A stretch of DNA of 41,830 nt. Origin: a virus. Shown here in pieces: positions 23,346-31,336 of this stretch. Where the stretch lies: positions 1 through 41,830 of IMG/VR virus record IMGVR_UViG_3300044680_000165. The stretch is one strand, 5' to 3'. Every line of letters starts with the position of its first letter. Positions within the stretch are counted from its first letter, which is position 1. The notes below the pieces were generated by a model. That model saw nothing but the letters and a program-made list of their open reading frames with translations, ran no database searches and had not been told where the DNA came from. Both the position numbers and the translations under genes were made by a program.

Positions 23346-24371
23346 TTAAGAAGCAACAATCATCTTGCCGCCGGTCGCCACCCCTGCCACTCCGCCCATA
23401 TAGACCTGAGCTTTCGTAGCCGTGTCACCAATCGCGGTAGCGATCCAGTTGCAGGTGATATCGAGCAACACGATTCCACCCGAAGAAGCCACGATGTGAA
23501 ACAGCGCTGCGAGAATCGTCGAACCGGATCCCAAGGCGTTCATAAACATGCAACCCTTGAAATAGGTGTAGCGATCCAAGGCGGAAGCGTTCGCGGCCAA
23601 TAGAATGTATTGCAGGCCGTCAGAGGAATCAATCGGGAAAGTGCACTGCTCGAAAATGTTCCGCGCCGTACCGCCGCTGATCTCGACCGAGGAATTGGCA
23701 TTGGTTCGTTGAATCGTGTCGATGCCGATGTTGCAGTGCGAGAAAAGGTTCTCCCCGGCGCTGATGAGCAAATTCCGGGAACCGGCATCTGCGGAAGCTG
23801 TGGTATCGCCCATGCCTTCGAAATCGCAATTGACAAAGGCATTGCGCTGCCCGGAAACCGTCATACAGATCGCCGCGGCGATACCCGTCTGTCCCGCGCC
23901 GGCACCTTGGAACCAACTGAGATTCGAGAACAAGCAGCCATTGCCAGAGACCGTAAAGAAATTTGCGGTGACGGTCAATCCAGCTGTCGTGGGGAATGCA
24001 ATTCTGGCACGTTGGGAAACTGCCGAAGGCGCGCAAATCCCGAATAAGTGCGCGGCATTTTTCGACCAGGTAAAGCTCGTGATACGAGCCGAGCCGGAAG
24101 CCTGCCCATTGCCGATTAGAACCAGAGCGTCATTGTATCCCGAACGCAGGAGGTTATAGCCTGCAAGCAAGGTTTGCACCGGCCCTTGCCCCGCGACTCC
24201 AACGGAGGCTGGGAGTTGACCGTTATTGGTATCCAGTCCGTTGACCGGATCGCAATAGAACACATTGCCGGTGACTCCGAATCCGCGTTGGTTGATGGCA
24301 TTCTGGATCAGTTGCGCGGCGGGAATGGTGAAAGCTCCGAACTGGGTGATGCCCATTGGCGTGCTGCTCAT
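23346..24371 (-). CDS. Beta-helix (pectate-lyase-like) virion protein
   Basis: 341 residues. It reads as parallel beta-helix rungs: GNGCLFSNLSWFQGAGAGQT, GQRNAFVNCDFEGMGDTTAS, GENLFSHCNIGIDTIQRTNA, RNIFEQCTFPIDSSDGLQYI, with 'N/F..C.F' turns. The N-terminal part (FYCDPVNGLDTNNGQLPASV) is a metal-binding-like cap found in similar phage proteins. This type occurs on virions as spike, decoration or head-fibre protein. Its place between terminase and portal, not with the other adhesins, suggests a head-associated role. I see no obvious catalytic residue set. Confidence 0.75.
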   Translation of the reverse strand: MSSTPMGITQFGAFTIPAAQLIQNAINQRGFGVTGNVFYCDPVNGLDTNNGQLPASVGVAGQGPVQTLLAGYNLLRSGYNDALVLIGNGQASGSARITSFTWSKNAAHLFGICAPSAVSQRARIAFPTTAGLTVTANFFTVSGNGCLFSNLSWFQGAGAGQTGIAAAICMTVSGQRNAFVNCDFEGMGDTTASADAGSRNLLISAGENLFSHCNIGIDTIQRTNANSSVEISGGTARNIFEQCTFPIDSSDGLQYILLAANASALDRYTYFKGCMFMNALGSGSTILAALFHIVASSGGIVLLDITCNWIATAIGDTATKAQVYMGGVAGVATGGKMIVAS

Positions 24372-24434
24372 GGTTTTACTTTCTTACTACAAGGGTCTGG
24401 GGGTAAGACGGTAGATTCCGCTGTACCTTGTCCA

Positions 24435-24641
24435 TTAACCCTTTCCTAAAACTCGATTGGCTTTCGCCCTGATCTTGGCCGCCGAACTCGCGGATAGATT
24501 TCCTTTGGCGACTTGCTGAGTCGCTCTGGCTTTCGCGTTCGCAGCGTGAGATTTATCCGGCATGGGATACTTTCGCTCACCCGGAAGCCCGAATACCCGA
24601 TCCGCCAGAGCGTTACGAGATTTGGCTTTGAGAACAGCCAT
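24435..24641 (-). CDS. Small basic protein with 'FGLPGERKYPMPDKSHA' motif
   Basis: 68 residues: FGLPGERKYPMPDKSHAANA followed by ATQQVAKGNLSASSAAKIRA and KANRVLGKG. The 'R.FGLP..RKYP..D..HA.NA..RA.Q....G.LS......I...A' pattern recurs in small head-region phage proteins and as domains within larger ones; function unknown. Start/stop overlap with the preceding gene. Confidence 0.7.
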   Translation of the reverse strand: MAVLKAKSRNALADRVFGLPGERKYPMPDKSHAANAKARATQQVAKGNLSASSAAKIRAKANRVLGKG

Positions 24642-24952
24642 CAGTAAGCCATCATCCTTCCCCGCAAGGCGTTCTGCGGCTGCATCGCGTTCTGGGGTTG
24701 CCCCATCGGTACTTGTCCCGGCATCATGCCGCTAGGAGGCGTTTGAGGCATAGCGGGGGTTCCACGAAAGGGCATGGCCCCAGAAGTCGGTTGCATCGGT
24801 TGTGACTGCCCAGGCATCATCGTGCCGTGAGCAGGCATCGCACCCATTGGTTGCTGTCCGCCCATCATCACGCCGTTCTGCGCCATGCCGGGAGCTTGCA
24901 TGCGCTGGGCGAAGATGTTTTGCGGAGGTTGCGGAATTGGATAAGCGCTCAT
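24641..24952 (-). CDS. Met/Pro/Gln-rich low-complexity protein
   Basis: 103 residues, nearly all Met, Pro, Gln, Gly and Ala in degenerate repeats (MGAMPAHGTMMPGQSQPMQP, MGQPQNAMQPQNAL). It is likely disordered. It lies in the packaging region between terminase and portal. Codon pattern and ATGA coupling to the gene before it support it as real. Confidence 0.6.
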   Translation of the reverse strand: MSAYPIPQPPQNIFAQRMQAPGMAQNGVMMGGQQPMGAMPAHGTMMPGQSQPMQPTSGAMPFRGTPAMPQTPPSGMMPGQVPMGQPQNAMQPQNALRGRMMAY

Positions 24953-25053
24953 GCGAATTTAGCCTTTGGATACCAACGGCGAAAAGTCAGGCGGTAAAGC
25001 AGGCGGCACCAGAACGGGCCGCAAACCACGCAGTGAAGATTGTCACAAGTCAT
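24949..25053 (-). CDS. Cys/aromatic-rich miniprotein
   Basis: 34 residues: MTCDNLHCVVCGPFWCRLLY then RLTFRRWYPKAKFA. It begins right after the terminase stop (TAACATG) and ends in an ATGA overlap. Four Cys in 16 residues could bind a metal. Small and without a strong Shine-Dalgarno, but exactly fitted in the operon. Confidence 0.45.
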   Translation of the reverse strand: MTCDNLHCVVCGPFWCRLLYRLTFRRWYPKAKFA

Positions 25054-25054
25054 G

Positions 25055-26578
25055 TTAACCCCACGCCGAATAAGTCTTCGGCTTCGATCTTTGCATGCTC
25101 GAGGGTTTCGGCGGCGCCACCGCCTGCGCCCAGGTCAGAACAAACGCATCCGCATCATCCGGGCTGGCTTCGCCGCGCTTCTGAATTTCCTGTTTGGATT
25201 CGATGACCAGCTTGCCAGAATTATTGCTGTGATAGCCCGGAATCGCCAACTGGGTTCCCACGCGATATTGCTCTGGTAAATGATCGTCTTTCGGTAAAGC
25301 TCCTAACAGCAGCCATTCTTTCGCTTTCATGTACATATAGGCCCGCATGTTGAGGCAGTGAAGATCGGGGCTTGCGCCGCCGAAGTTCACTTCATAAACA
25401 TTGGTGAAGCCCAAAGCTCTGAGTCTTGAAACAATCACAGCACCGAAAGCCGAGTCCACGAACATCGCCGCGATCTTGCGACCGGGCCGCTGGTCTCTCA
25501 AAAGCTCTGCCGCAATCCCGACCCGTTGCGAACGATCAGGATCATGCTCCCCCGGGATGCGAATCGGTTTCAGCTCAGGCAAATTCCCATTCAACCCTTG
25601 CCGAAAGCGAATGACGTTCCAAGCTTTTCCTCCACCGGATACATCGAAGCCTGCAATGATTGGTTCATCCGGCATCGCAATTTGAATTCTCGTTCTGGCC
25701 GCATCAATCCGGCCTTTGTCGATGTATTGGAGTTCAGAAGCTGACGGCGGATAGCCGAGAACGCGGACTTTGAAAGTATCGCTATCCTGTCCATAATCCG
25801 CTTCGATTTGCCGGATGTATTCCTTGTTTGTGAAACGGCTGGTGCGGGAATCGACTCTGCGGTGGTTCCACCGTTCCGCGAGATCGCCGAAGCAGATTTT
25901 GTAAAACTCGCCAGTATTTCTAATCATCTGGCCCCAGGCAAACATCATGGGCTCGCCGTCGGTCAGCCCTCCATAGGCTGTGGCGTAGATCTTGTCCGGC
26001 ACGTCGCTGGCTTCATCGAACAAGTACCAGGAAGTCGAAGTCCGCGCATGCTGACCGGCGAAACTCTGGGCATTCTCGGCCTTACAAGATTGGGCCTGGA
26101 CTTTCCAAGTGTCGGGGAATTGCTTGTGATAAATGCCGCGCGATTGGATGTCAAACCAGTGCCCCGCGATGGAAAGTTTCGTCCAGTATTGAATCGCGGC
26201 CCAAGTTCGTTCTTCGAGTTGCTGGAAACTGCCGGCGGTTACGGTGCCGATGGAATGAGGTCTTGTGGAGAGTATCCAGTCGGTGATCCACGCTCCCATT
26301 GCCGACTTCCCGGTACCGTGACCACTCGATTCGGCCATGCGAATCGGCATAACGGGATTGCTGCCATCGAACTTACGTGCCCGGACTTCCGCGCCCAAAG
26401 ATTTGAGGAATTCGATCTGGTTTTCGTCGGGGCCAGGTTCATTCTCAAGCGGGCCCGGTTCGCCCCAAGGATATGCGAATTTTACGAAACCGAACGGATC
26501 GGCGTAGAAGTTTGAGAGTTCTTCCGCCAGTTGCAAATCAACGCTAACGGGCCGCTCTAAGAGACTAGCCACGGGCAC
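25055..26578 (-). CDS. terL: Terminase large subunit
   Basis: 507 residues (P22 gp2 is 499). ATPase: Walker A SSGHGTGKS (84-92) and Walker B WYLFDEASD (184-192), with the catalytic Glu after the Asp. RNase H-like nuclease: GFDVSG (Asp312), MFVDSAFG (Asp375) and SPDDADAFVLTW (about 472-483), which supply the metal-binding acids. It translocates DNA into the procapsid through the portal and cuts at headful. It overlaps the small subunit gene by 14 bases. Confidence 0.93.
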   Translation of the reverse strand: MPVASLLERPVSVDLQLAEELSNFYADPFGFVKFAYPWGEPGPLENEPGPDENQIEFLKSLGAEVRARKFDGSNPVMPIRMAESSGHGTGKSAMGAWITDWILSTRPHSIGTVTAGSFQQLEERTWAAIQYWTKLSIAGHWFDIQSRGIYHKQFPDTWKVQAQSCKAENAQSFAGQHARTSTSWYLFDEASDVPDKIYATAYGGLTDGEPMMFAWGQMIRNTGEFYKICFGDLAERWNHRRVDSRTSRFTNKEYIRQIEADYGQDSDTFKVRVLGYPPSASELQYIDKGRIDAARTRIQIAMPDEPIIAGFDVSGGGKAWNVIRFRQGLNGNLPELKPIRIPGEHDPDRSQRVGIAAELLRDQRPGRKIAAMFVDSAFGAVIVSRLRALGFTNVYEVNFGGASPDLHCLNMRAYMYMKAKEWLLLGALPKDDHLPEQYRVGTQLAIPGYHSNNSGKLVIESKQEIQKRGEASPDDADAFVLTWAQAVAPPKPSSMQRSKPKTYSAWG

Positions 26579-27098
26579 GGGCTCTTCCCGCTTGTAGTTT
26601 CTTTACCAGTTGATCCGCGTCGGCAATTTCGATCTTGTCCGTAAACAGCTTCAGATGTCGTCCCAATCGTTCCAGATTGATGCCTTTATCGAGCAACTTT
26701 ACTTTGGTGACGGTACCGACGTTCTTGGCGCCGCCTTTCGAGAAATGCTCATAAAGCTTTTCAATGTCCATCCCGGCAATTGCAGCAGCCGTATCATCGT
26801 CGAGATCCGTGACCGGCTTAAGCGATCCATCAGGGTTGAACAGCTTGCGGGGATCGAGGAAGGCCAGTTTCGCCAGTTCATTGAGCACGCGCTCGGCTGT
26901 GATCTCGAGCTTTTGCAGTGTCTTAGCAGTTTTCTCGGCAATTCTAGTCGCGATCTTAGCAGACTTTAATAAGCGGTGACCGGTGACACCAGCGCCGTTT
27001 TTGCTGTAACCTGCTGCAATCGCGGCCCTTGAGGCGTTATGGTCAACCAAAAACTCCGCGACAAAGATTTCATGCTTTTTGCTAAGATGTACTGACAT
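26565..27098 (-). CDS. terS: Terminase small subunit
   Basis: 177 residues. The N-terminal HTH reads LSKKHEIFVAEFLVDHNASR AAIAAGYSKNGAGVTGHRLL ('Y......A...AGYS.......G..LL'), the terminase_2 signature. Then ATRIAEKTAKTLQKLEITAE and RVLNELAKLAFLDPRKLFNP, a common C-terminal continuation in this family. The central helices form the oligomerisation core in known members. It recognises the packaging site and recruits the large subunit. Confidence 0.88.
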   Translation of the reverse strand: MSVHLSKKHEIFVAEFLVDHNASRAAIAAGYSKNGAGVTGHRLLKSAKIATRIAEKTAKTLQKLEITAERVLNELAKLAFLDPRKLFNPDGSLKPVTDLDDDTAAAIAGMDIEKLYEHFSKGGAKNVGTVTKVKLLDKGINLERLGRHLKLFTDKIEIADADQLVKKLQAGRARARG

Positions 27099-27429
27099 TT
27101 TGCTGAGAACTTGCTAATTGCTGCATGAGTCCGCAAATTGGCGCTGTGCGCCGTCGTCGATTAGGCTCTTCAAACTTCAATCCCGGTAGTTCGGCGCTGG
27201 GGAGGGCCGTAAACTCTTCCTGCTTGGTCGCATACCCTTGAAGCTGCTGGAGGTTTTTAAATGTTCCGCGAACTTTCCAGCCATTTTCGATCTTTGCCGG
27301 CTGCTTCTCTCTGGCCAAAGTACCGCGAATCACCCATTCCGCCAGATCTCGGGCGATCAGGCAGAGCACGACCCGCTTAGTTTCATAGCGAGTGACTGAA
27401 TTAAGCTCTTGTAGTCTGACTTGAGACAC
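27082..27429 (-). CDS. Hypothetical protein, first gene of the late operon
   Basis: 115 residues from GTG 27429 (the ATG-less start VSQVRLQELNSVTRY). Basic, with RRRRTAP near the end and a short helix EWVIRGTLAREKQPAKIENG. It lies between the late promoter and the small terminase gene, which it overlaps by 17 bases. No family recognised. Confidence 0.55.
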   Translation of the reverse strand: MSQVRLQELNSVTRYETKRVVLCLIARDLAEWVIRGTLAREKQPAKIENGWKVRGTFKNLQQLQGYATKQEEFTALPSAELPGLKFEEPNRRRRTAPICGLMQQLASSQQNVSTS

Positions 27430-27508
27430 GAGGGGTTATTGAGTTGCGATCCAGGTATCAGCCTGGTCTGTTGGGCACAGAATTTTACGGCTGGCTGGGT
27501 GAAAGCAA

Positions 27509-27538
27509 GATGTACTCTTGATGGGCTGTGAATGTCAA
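27509..27538 (-). promoter_or_regulatory. Candidate late-operon promoter
   Basis: On the minus strand a perfect TTGACA (27533-27538), 18-base spacer, TACATC (27509-27514). It lies at the end of the last early gene and about 80 bases before the first late gene. The 105-base gap 27430-27534 contains nothing else I can support. Confidence 0.5.
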
Positions 27539-27903
27539 GGGGTTTGTTTCTGAATTCTCTCTGAGATACGAGAGGCCACTTCCTCTAAGGTGGGGCCAAA
27601 GTCATAGCAGATCAATGTTTCCTCGGCGGCGATCCGCATGGCACGGGCCAGCAGGTCAGGCATGTCAATTTGCTTCTTGGCCGCATAACACTTTCGCGCT
27701 TCGGCCAAATAAAACTTTTCGGCAGGCTCCCGGAATGGGTCAGCTTCGCTCATTTGATTTCTCTCTAGTTCCTTCAAGGCGTAGCGACAATAAATGCAGC
27801 GAGGATCGTAAGCCGGGAAGTCGTGTATGTCGCCAAGCGGGTGAGCCTTGGCGTAGGCCATCGCCCGTATGCGAATCTCTTGCGGGTCAGCTTCGTTCGG
27901 CAT
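27535..27903 (-). CDS. Hypothetical early protein with CIYC knuckle
   Basis: 122 residues; last gene of the early operon. Residues 28-50 read HDFPAYDPRCIYCRYALKEL, a single CxxC. The rest is helical and charged (AEKFYLAEARKCYAAKKQID). AGGGGC precedes the ATG. No family recognised. Confidence 0.58.
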   Translation of the reverse strand: MPNEADPQEIRIRAMAYAKAHPLGDIHDFPAYDPRCIYCRYALKELERNQMSEADPFREPAEKFYLAEARKCYAAKKQIDMPDLLARAMRIAAEETLICYDFGPTLEEVASRISERIQKQTP

Positions 27904-28084
27904 GGGTGCCCCTTGCTAGATATTTCAGGATTTTTTCGGTTGCTTTCTCGCAGGCCTTGCGGGCGGAGCTATCGGGGATCGCCCAGCCATTGAAGAAACT
28001 AACTTCGCGCCGGATCAATTCTGCTATGTGCTTCCTGACGCGCTCATTCTCTACTTCGTATAGTCCTTTTTCAGCTTTTGGCAT
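27887..28084 (-). CDS. Small charged early protein
   Basis: 65 residues with GGAGGACACCC before the ATG. Helical, Glu/Lys/Arg-rich: EVENERVRKHIAELIRREVS, then a C-terminal helix KACEKATEKILKYL. It overlaps the genes on both sides. Function unknown. Confidence 0.58.
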   Translation of the reverse strand: MPKAEKGLYEVENERVRKHIAELIRREVSFFNGWAIPDSSARKACEKATEKILKYLARGTHAERS

Positions 28085-28436
28085 GGGTGTCCTCCCCGCT
28101 TGACGTTGGCGTAGCTTGAGGCGGACTCGGCTTGTTAGCTTCCGAGGGTGGCACGATTTGGATTGTCAGGTCGCGCCCGCCAGCGAAGCCGACTGCGCCG
28201 CGATTCCGGCTCTGCACCTGCCACGCGATTTCTTCCATCTGATAGAGGGCCGGAACTCTTTTGTCATCATAGCCAGAACAGGTTTCGACTGGAAATGTGA
28301 TTCGAGCCGATGGGTTGAGTTTCTGACAGTACACTACATGTTGCAAATTTAAGCCGCTTACATGGTGAGCTGCGCGGCACGTCAAACAAAGCGATTTCGT
28401 TCCCTTCGGCGTACCACCAATTACCCTATCGGCCAT
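28071..28436 (-). CDS. Zinc-ribbon-like early protein
   Basis: 121 residues from ATG 28436, chosen for its strong Shine-Dalgarno (AAGGAGG); a longer frame to 28508 is not needed. It opens MADRVIGGTPKGTKSLCLTC RAAHHVSGLNL and has a further Cys pair (VYCQKLN, VETCSGY), as in small metal-binding phage proteins. The C-terminus is Pro/Ser-rich and disordered. Confidence 0.62.
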   Translation of the reverse strand: MADRVIGGTPKGTKSLCLTCRAAHHVSGLNLQHVVYCQKLNPSARITFPVETCSGYDDKRVPALYQMEEIAWQVQSRNRGAVGFAGGRDLTIQIVPPSEANKPSPPQATPTSSGEDTHAKS

Positions 28437-28605
28437 CTGTAACCTCCTTCGTGGCTCCCCTGAGATCAAAGTTAAATGCCGAGGCGGTGAAGTAGAACTG
28501 CTGGCCAATCTCGTCTTCTACAACCACTTTTGCGTAAACGGCATGTGGACGAAGCTTGATGCTCTCCGCACCGACAACCTTGCAGATTCCTTTCGGTTGC
28601 TTCAT
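28426..28605 (-). CDS. Small early protein
   Basis: 59 residues: MKQPKGICKVVGAESIKLRP, then VYAKVVVEDEIGQQFYFTAS AFNFDLRGATKEVTDGR. The strand-rich pattern suggests a small beta domain. Start overlaps the previous gene (ATGA), end overlaps the next by 11 bases. No family recognised. Confidence 0.6.
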   Translation of the reverse strand: MKQPKGICKVVGAESIKLRPHAVYAKVVVEDEIGQQFYFTASAFNFDLRGATKEVTDGR

Positions 28606-28901
28606 CGCGGCTCCTTCGTGGCTTCTGGGATCAGAGCCAGCAATTCTTCGGCGATTTCCTGCACACGATTCGCATCGACAACCCTGCCGCTATCCCAGGA
28701 TTTCATTACGTCCAGTCTATTCAGTTGTCCGGCGAGTTCCCGCAGCCCAGAGGTTAGCCCGGATCGCGATGCTTGCCATGCTCGCCATGCAGCATGTGGC
28801 TCAGAAATGGCGTAGGAATCTTCTTCGTCGCGGGCAAGCGATTGAATCCCAGCTTCTTCCGTCTCACGCGCCCACTTCTCGAATTCTTCGCGTTCCGTCA
28901 T
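28602..28901 (-). CDS. Small early protein with EEFEKWAR motif
   Basis: 99 residues beginning MTEREEFEKWARETEEAGIQ. It continues EPHAAWRAWQASRSG and ends VVDANRVQEIAEELLALIPE. The 'FE.W........W.AWQA' pattern is widespread in small early proteins of phages of Gram-negative bacteria, function unknown. Coupled to the next gene by ATGA. Confidence 0.68.
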   Translation of the reverse strand: MTEREEFEKWARETEEAGIQSLARDEEDSYAISEPHAAWRAWQASRSGLTSGLRELAGQLNRLDVMKSWDSGRVVDANRVQEIAEELLALIPEATKEPR

Positions 28902-28931
28902 GCTTGCTTCCCTCCGCCTTAGTAAAGTGAA

Positions 28932-29078
28932 TCAACACTTCTTCTGCTTAGGCTTTGTCTCCATTGCCTCTAATCGGTGCACCAGTTGTTGCATCAAAGC
29001 AATGGACTTCGCCATGTGCTCCAAGATGCCCCGCAGGGAACTCAATCGGATGCGCCGAAGATCACGTTTGGCTGTCAT
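28932..29078 (-). CDS. Small basic helical early protein
   Basis: 48 residues with GAGGAGCAA before ATG. Basic and amphipathic: TAKRDLRRIRLSSLRGILEH, then ALMQQLVHRLEAMETKPKQK. Coupled by ATGA to the preceding gene. Likely a coiled-coil or nucleic-acid-binding peptide. Confidence 0.58.
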   Translation of the reverse strand: MTAKRDLRRIRLSSLRGILEHMAKSIALMQQLVHRLEAMETKPKQKKC

Positions 29079-29623
29079 TTGCTCCTCAGTTCCGCTAGTT
29101 GGCGCTCCGCTCTCTCAATTTGCAAATCTAATTCCCCATGCCCATGCCCGAGGAATTCCATGCGGACTACTGTATGCCGTAGAGTTCCAAGGTTAGACTC
29201 CAGCCTATTCTCCAGCTTCTCTATGGTGGAGCGGAGTTCCGCATTTTCTTCCCACGCCTTATCCCTTTGATCTCGGATATCTTCCTTGATGAATTTTTGC
29301 CGCGCTGACTCGGCGGTTAGCTCACGGAGTTGGGACTCGGCGGTCTTCTCCGCCACGCAAACGTGCTTGTATCTGTATGATTCAGCCACGTCCGATCCGC
29401 AAATTGGGCAGGTGAATCTCGGCTCGTTGACAGAAACCAATTCGTCCTTCCGTGGACTCGATGCTGGGGAGGGAGCCACCGAGACAAATTCGTGATTGTC
29501 CCAGTCATCGCGGCCTTCGGGCAAATTGTGAATGTAGTCGCCAAAAGTCTTGCCGCAGCTCGCACAAATAGCGTCCTGTGCTGGCTTGGTCTCTCCGGCG
29601 GCGGGCTTGGGATCGGGGGTCAT
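29075..29623 (-). CDS. Two zinc ribbons plus coiled coil, early protein
   Basis: 182 residues from ATG 29623 (ATGA overlap). N-terminal ICASCGKTFGDYIHNL and a second knuckle TCPICGSDVAESYRYKHVC (C2HC type). Residues ~95-180 are a coiled coil (AWEENAELRSTIEKLENRLE, ELDLQIERAERQLAELRSK). Possibly a DNA-binding dimer. No family recognised. Confidence 0.62.
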   Translation of the reverse strand: MTPDPKPAAGETKPAQDAICASCGKTFGDYIHNLPEGRDDWDNHEFVSVAPSPASSPRKDELVSVNEPRFTCPICGSDVAESYRYKHVCVAEKTAESQLRELTAESARQKFIKEDIRDQRDKAWEENAELRSTIEKLENRLESNLGTLRHTVVRMEFLGHGHGELDLQIERAERQLAELRSK

Positions 29624-29811
29624 AACGGTTGGCCTTCCCACGGATTCTCGCCCGTAGCATCGACATAGGTTGCCTTGAAGTCCTTCACTAGCTCCGCAAG
29701 ATTCGACTTGAGATGCTTAACATGCACGGCGGGCGGCAGCGCCAACTCCATCGCGTGCACCAAGTTATCCAGTGTGTCTATCAGTTCGCCAAACTTCTTC
29801 GTTTCGCTCAC
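29620..29811 (-). CDS. Small helical early protein
   Basis: 63 residues: helical MSETKKFGELIDTLDNLVHA, then AVHVKHLKSNLAELVKDFKA and TYVDATGENPWEGQPL. Coupled by ATGA to the next gene. Function unknown. Confidence 0.6.
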   Translation of the reverse strand: MSETKKFGELIDTLDNLVHAMELALPPAVHVKHLKSNLAELVKDFKATYVDATGENPWEGQPL

Positions 29812-29842
29812 GATTCCTCTTCCTTCTCTCCCGGGATGGGAG

Positions 29843-30013
29843 TTAGCGGCCCATCAGCCAAACGAGAATTGCCCTGAGACTTTCCGCGCTCGGCATCCGG
29901 CCCTGCTCGATTCGATGGAGCGTGGCATGATCCAGCCCCATCTCAGCGGCGGCTGAGCGGAGGTCTAGCTCCGACATCAGCCGCCATTTGCGGAGAACGG
30001 TGCCGAGTCTCAA
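29843..30013 (-). CDS. XRE-family HTH regulator (minimal)
   Basis: 56 residues from TTG 30013 with AGGTGA upstream, and a start that overlaps the previous stop. It is a bare Cro/CI-like HTH: LGTVLRKWRLMSELDLRSAA, AEMGLDHATLHRIEQGRMPS, AESLRAILVWLMG. Helix 2/3 has the expected 'SxAAxxMGxxxxTLxRIExG' layout. It is likely a repressor or activator of early genes and lacks any oligomerisation domain. Confidence 0.78.
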   Translation of the reverse strand: MRLGTVLRKWRLMSELDLRSAAAEMGLDHATLHRIEQGRMPSAESLRAILVWLMGR

Positions 30014-30153
30014 GCGGTCACCTGCCTCTCATAAGTGTCCTCGTATAGCTCCCGCAATGCCTCGACCGCCTTCTTGATGGCTTCTTCGTTCTCGGTGTCA
30101 ACCGCTACTAATAAATCGCGGACCGCATTTTCGTATTTCGCCAGATTGCCCAT
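30010..30153 (-). CDS. Small acidic helical protein upstream of the XRE regulator
   Basis: 47 residues with a strong Shine-Dalgarno (AGGAGGCAAC). Acidic helices: MGNLAKYENAVRDLLVAVDT, ENEEAIKKAVEALRELYEDT. It overlaps the XRE-type gene by four bases and may be translated with it. No family recognised. Confidence 0.62.
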   Translation of the reverse strand: MGNLAKYENAVRDLLVAVDTENEEAIKKAVEALRELYEDTYERQVTA

Positions 30154-30194
30154 GTGTGTTGCCTCCTGTGTCTACTGTATCACGCATGAAACAC

Positions 30195-30221
30195 AGAATA
30201 CCAATGTTTATCGACTTTCAA
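30195..30221 (-). promoter_or_regulatory. Possible internal early promoter (extended -10)
   Basis: In an AT-rich 111-base gap on the minus strand: TTGAAA (30216-30221), a short 15-base spacer, then TG-G-TATTCT (-10 at 30195-30200). The TGn extension could offset the short spacer. It would give the XRE-like gene its own transcript. Nothing else is visible in 30154-30264. Confidence 0.3.
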
Positions 30222-30264
30222 CGACTTACGAGAAATCCGGCGTTGACAATAAAAGAAATATAAA

Positions 30265-30393
30265 TTACTTGACATCGGATTCCCCACCTCCAGACTCAGG
30301 AGCCGATGCCTCGACCGATACGGGATGATGCTTCCCGCCGTACAGAGCTGAGAAGAAATCTTCTGCCGCTTCGCGTGTCATTTCAGTGCTCAT
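30265..30393 (-). CDS. Small early protein
   Basis: 42 residues with AAAGGGGAGAG before the ATG: MSTEMTREAAEDFFSALYGG, then a His/Pro/Ser/Gly tail (KHHPVSVEASAPESGGGES). Overlaps the preceding gene by ATGA. Function unknown. Confidence 0.55.
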   Translation of the reverse strand: MSTEMTREAAEDFFSALYGGKHHPVSVEASAPESGGGESDVK

Positions 30394-30629
30394 CTCTCCC
30401 CTTTCCCAGCCGCCGCGCTGGTCACCCATTGAGTTTGATTCCAGTGTTTTACTTCCTCGTCCGTGGCGCAGCGCGAGAATCTAAACTGCGAGCATTCGTC
30501 CCAAGGAGCGCGGCCTCCAAAGCAGATTCGACAGTGCCCATCTCGTTCGTGTTGGCTTCGATAATCGCCGCAATGACACACGTCCGAGCCGATGGGCTGA
30601 TCGCCGAAACTCTGCTTCTTCTTGCTCAA
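30390..30629 (-). CDS. Cys-rich early protein
   Basis: 79 residues from TTG 30629, which has GGAGGGAG upstream; another TTG at 30677 in the same frame overlaps the previous gene's end and is the alternative. Knuckles: VCHCGDYRSQHERDGHCRIC, then W-D-ECSQF. A C-H-C-C set suggests one zinc site. Function unknown. Confidence 0.58.
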   Translation of the reverse strand: MSKKKQSFGDQPIGSDVCHCGDYRSQHERDGHCRICFGGRAPWDECSQFRFSRCATDEEVKHWNQTQWVTSAAAGKGER

Positions 30630-30673
30630 GGCTCCCTCCCCTCCGCCGCATGACGGGCGATAATTTCCTCGAT

Positions 30674-31336
30674 TCAAAACGCAGCGATTCGATCCGCGAG
30701 CACGTCCGAATATTCCTTCATAATGCGCGCCTGAGTAGTGAGCCGCTCTCTTTCTTCCGTTACAAGTGTCGAGTAAATAGCTCCTTTGCCACAGTCGATA
30801 AAGGCGAGCAATTTCTCTAGTTTGCCATCCAGTTCACTTTTTTCTGCTACAACACGTTCCTGATGTGGTTGCATGGTAGTTTCTCCTTTTGAATTTAAAT
30901 ATTCCTTGATGATTTCCTCCGCTTCATTGGCACAGCTACTCAGTATCCTGCATTCCCTTGAATCTTCCATTTTGGCAAAACCAACGGATAATTTTTCGGC
31001 ACGCTCTCGCCACTTAGCTACTAATTCTGCCAGCGTCTTGATCCACTCCCGCGAGGGCGCAGATGCCAGTTGTTCGCGCTGTTCTCGGGCCGTTTTCAGT
31101 AGCAGTTCGCACATCTCGGCAACCGTTAGTTTGGGCTGTTCGACCGAGTCAATCATCGTTGCGTACATCTCTTGAAGGAATTGCTGGACATGCTCAAGGT
31201 GTCCTTCTAGCGTTAGCTTCTTCGGCAGTTTCGGCCACGGCGGTAAGCGATTCGGGCCACCAACCTCATGCGGACAGATAGCTCCCTGCGTCTCTTGATC
31301 GTAATCTCGGTTACAGTTCAAACACTTGGCGATCAT
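30674..31336 (-). CDS. Zinc knuckle / helical protein fused to a widespread small phage domain
   Basis: 220 residues. N-terminus CLNCNRDYDQETQGAICPHE is a zinc knuckle. The middle is helical (EMCELLLKTAREQREQLASA). The last 66 residues (MQPHQERVVAEKSELDGKLE, KLLAFI, then YSDVLADRIAAF) match a small domain usually encoded as an independent phage protein. A strong internal Shine-Dalgarno (AAAGGAGAAACTACC) before that Met at 30874 suggests that the domain is also made alone. Confidence 0.7.
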   Translation of the reverse strand: MIAKCLNCNRDYDQETQGAICPHEVGGPNRLPPWPKLPKKLTLEGHLEHVQQFLQEMYATMIDSVEQPKLTVAEMCELLLKTAREQREQLASAPSREWIKTLAELVAKWRERAEKLSVGFAKMEDSRECRILSSCANEAEEIIKEYLNSKGETTMQPHQERVVAEKSELDGKLEKLLAFIDCGKGAIYSTLVTEERERLTTQARIMKEYSDVLADRIAAF

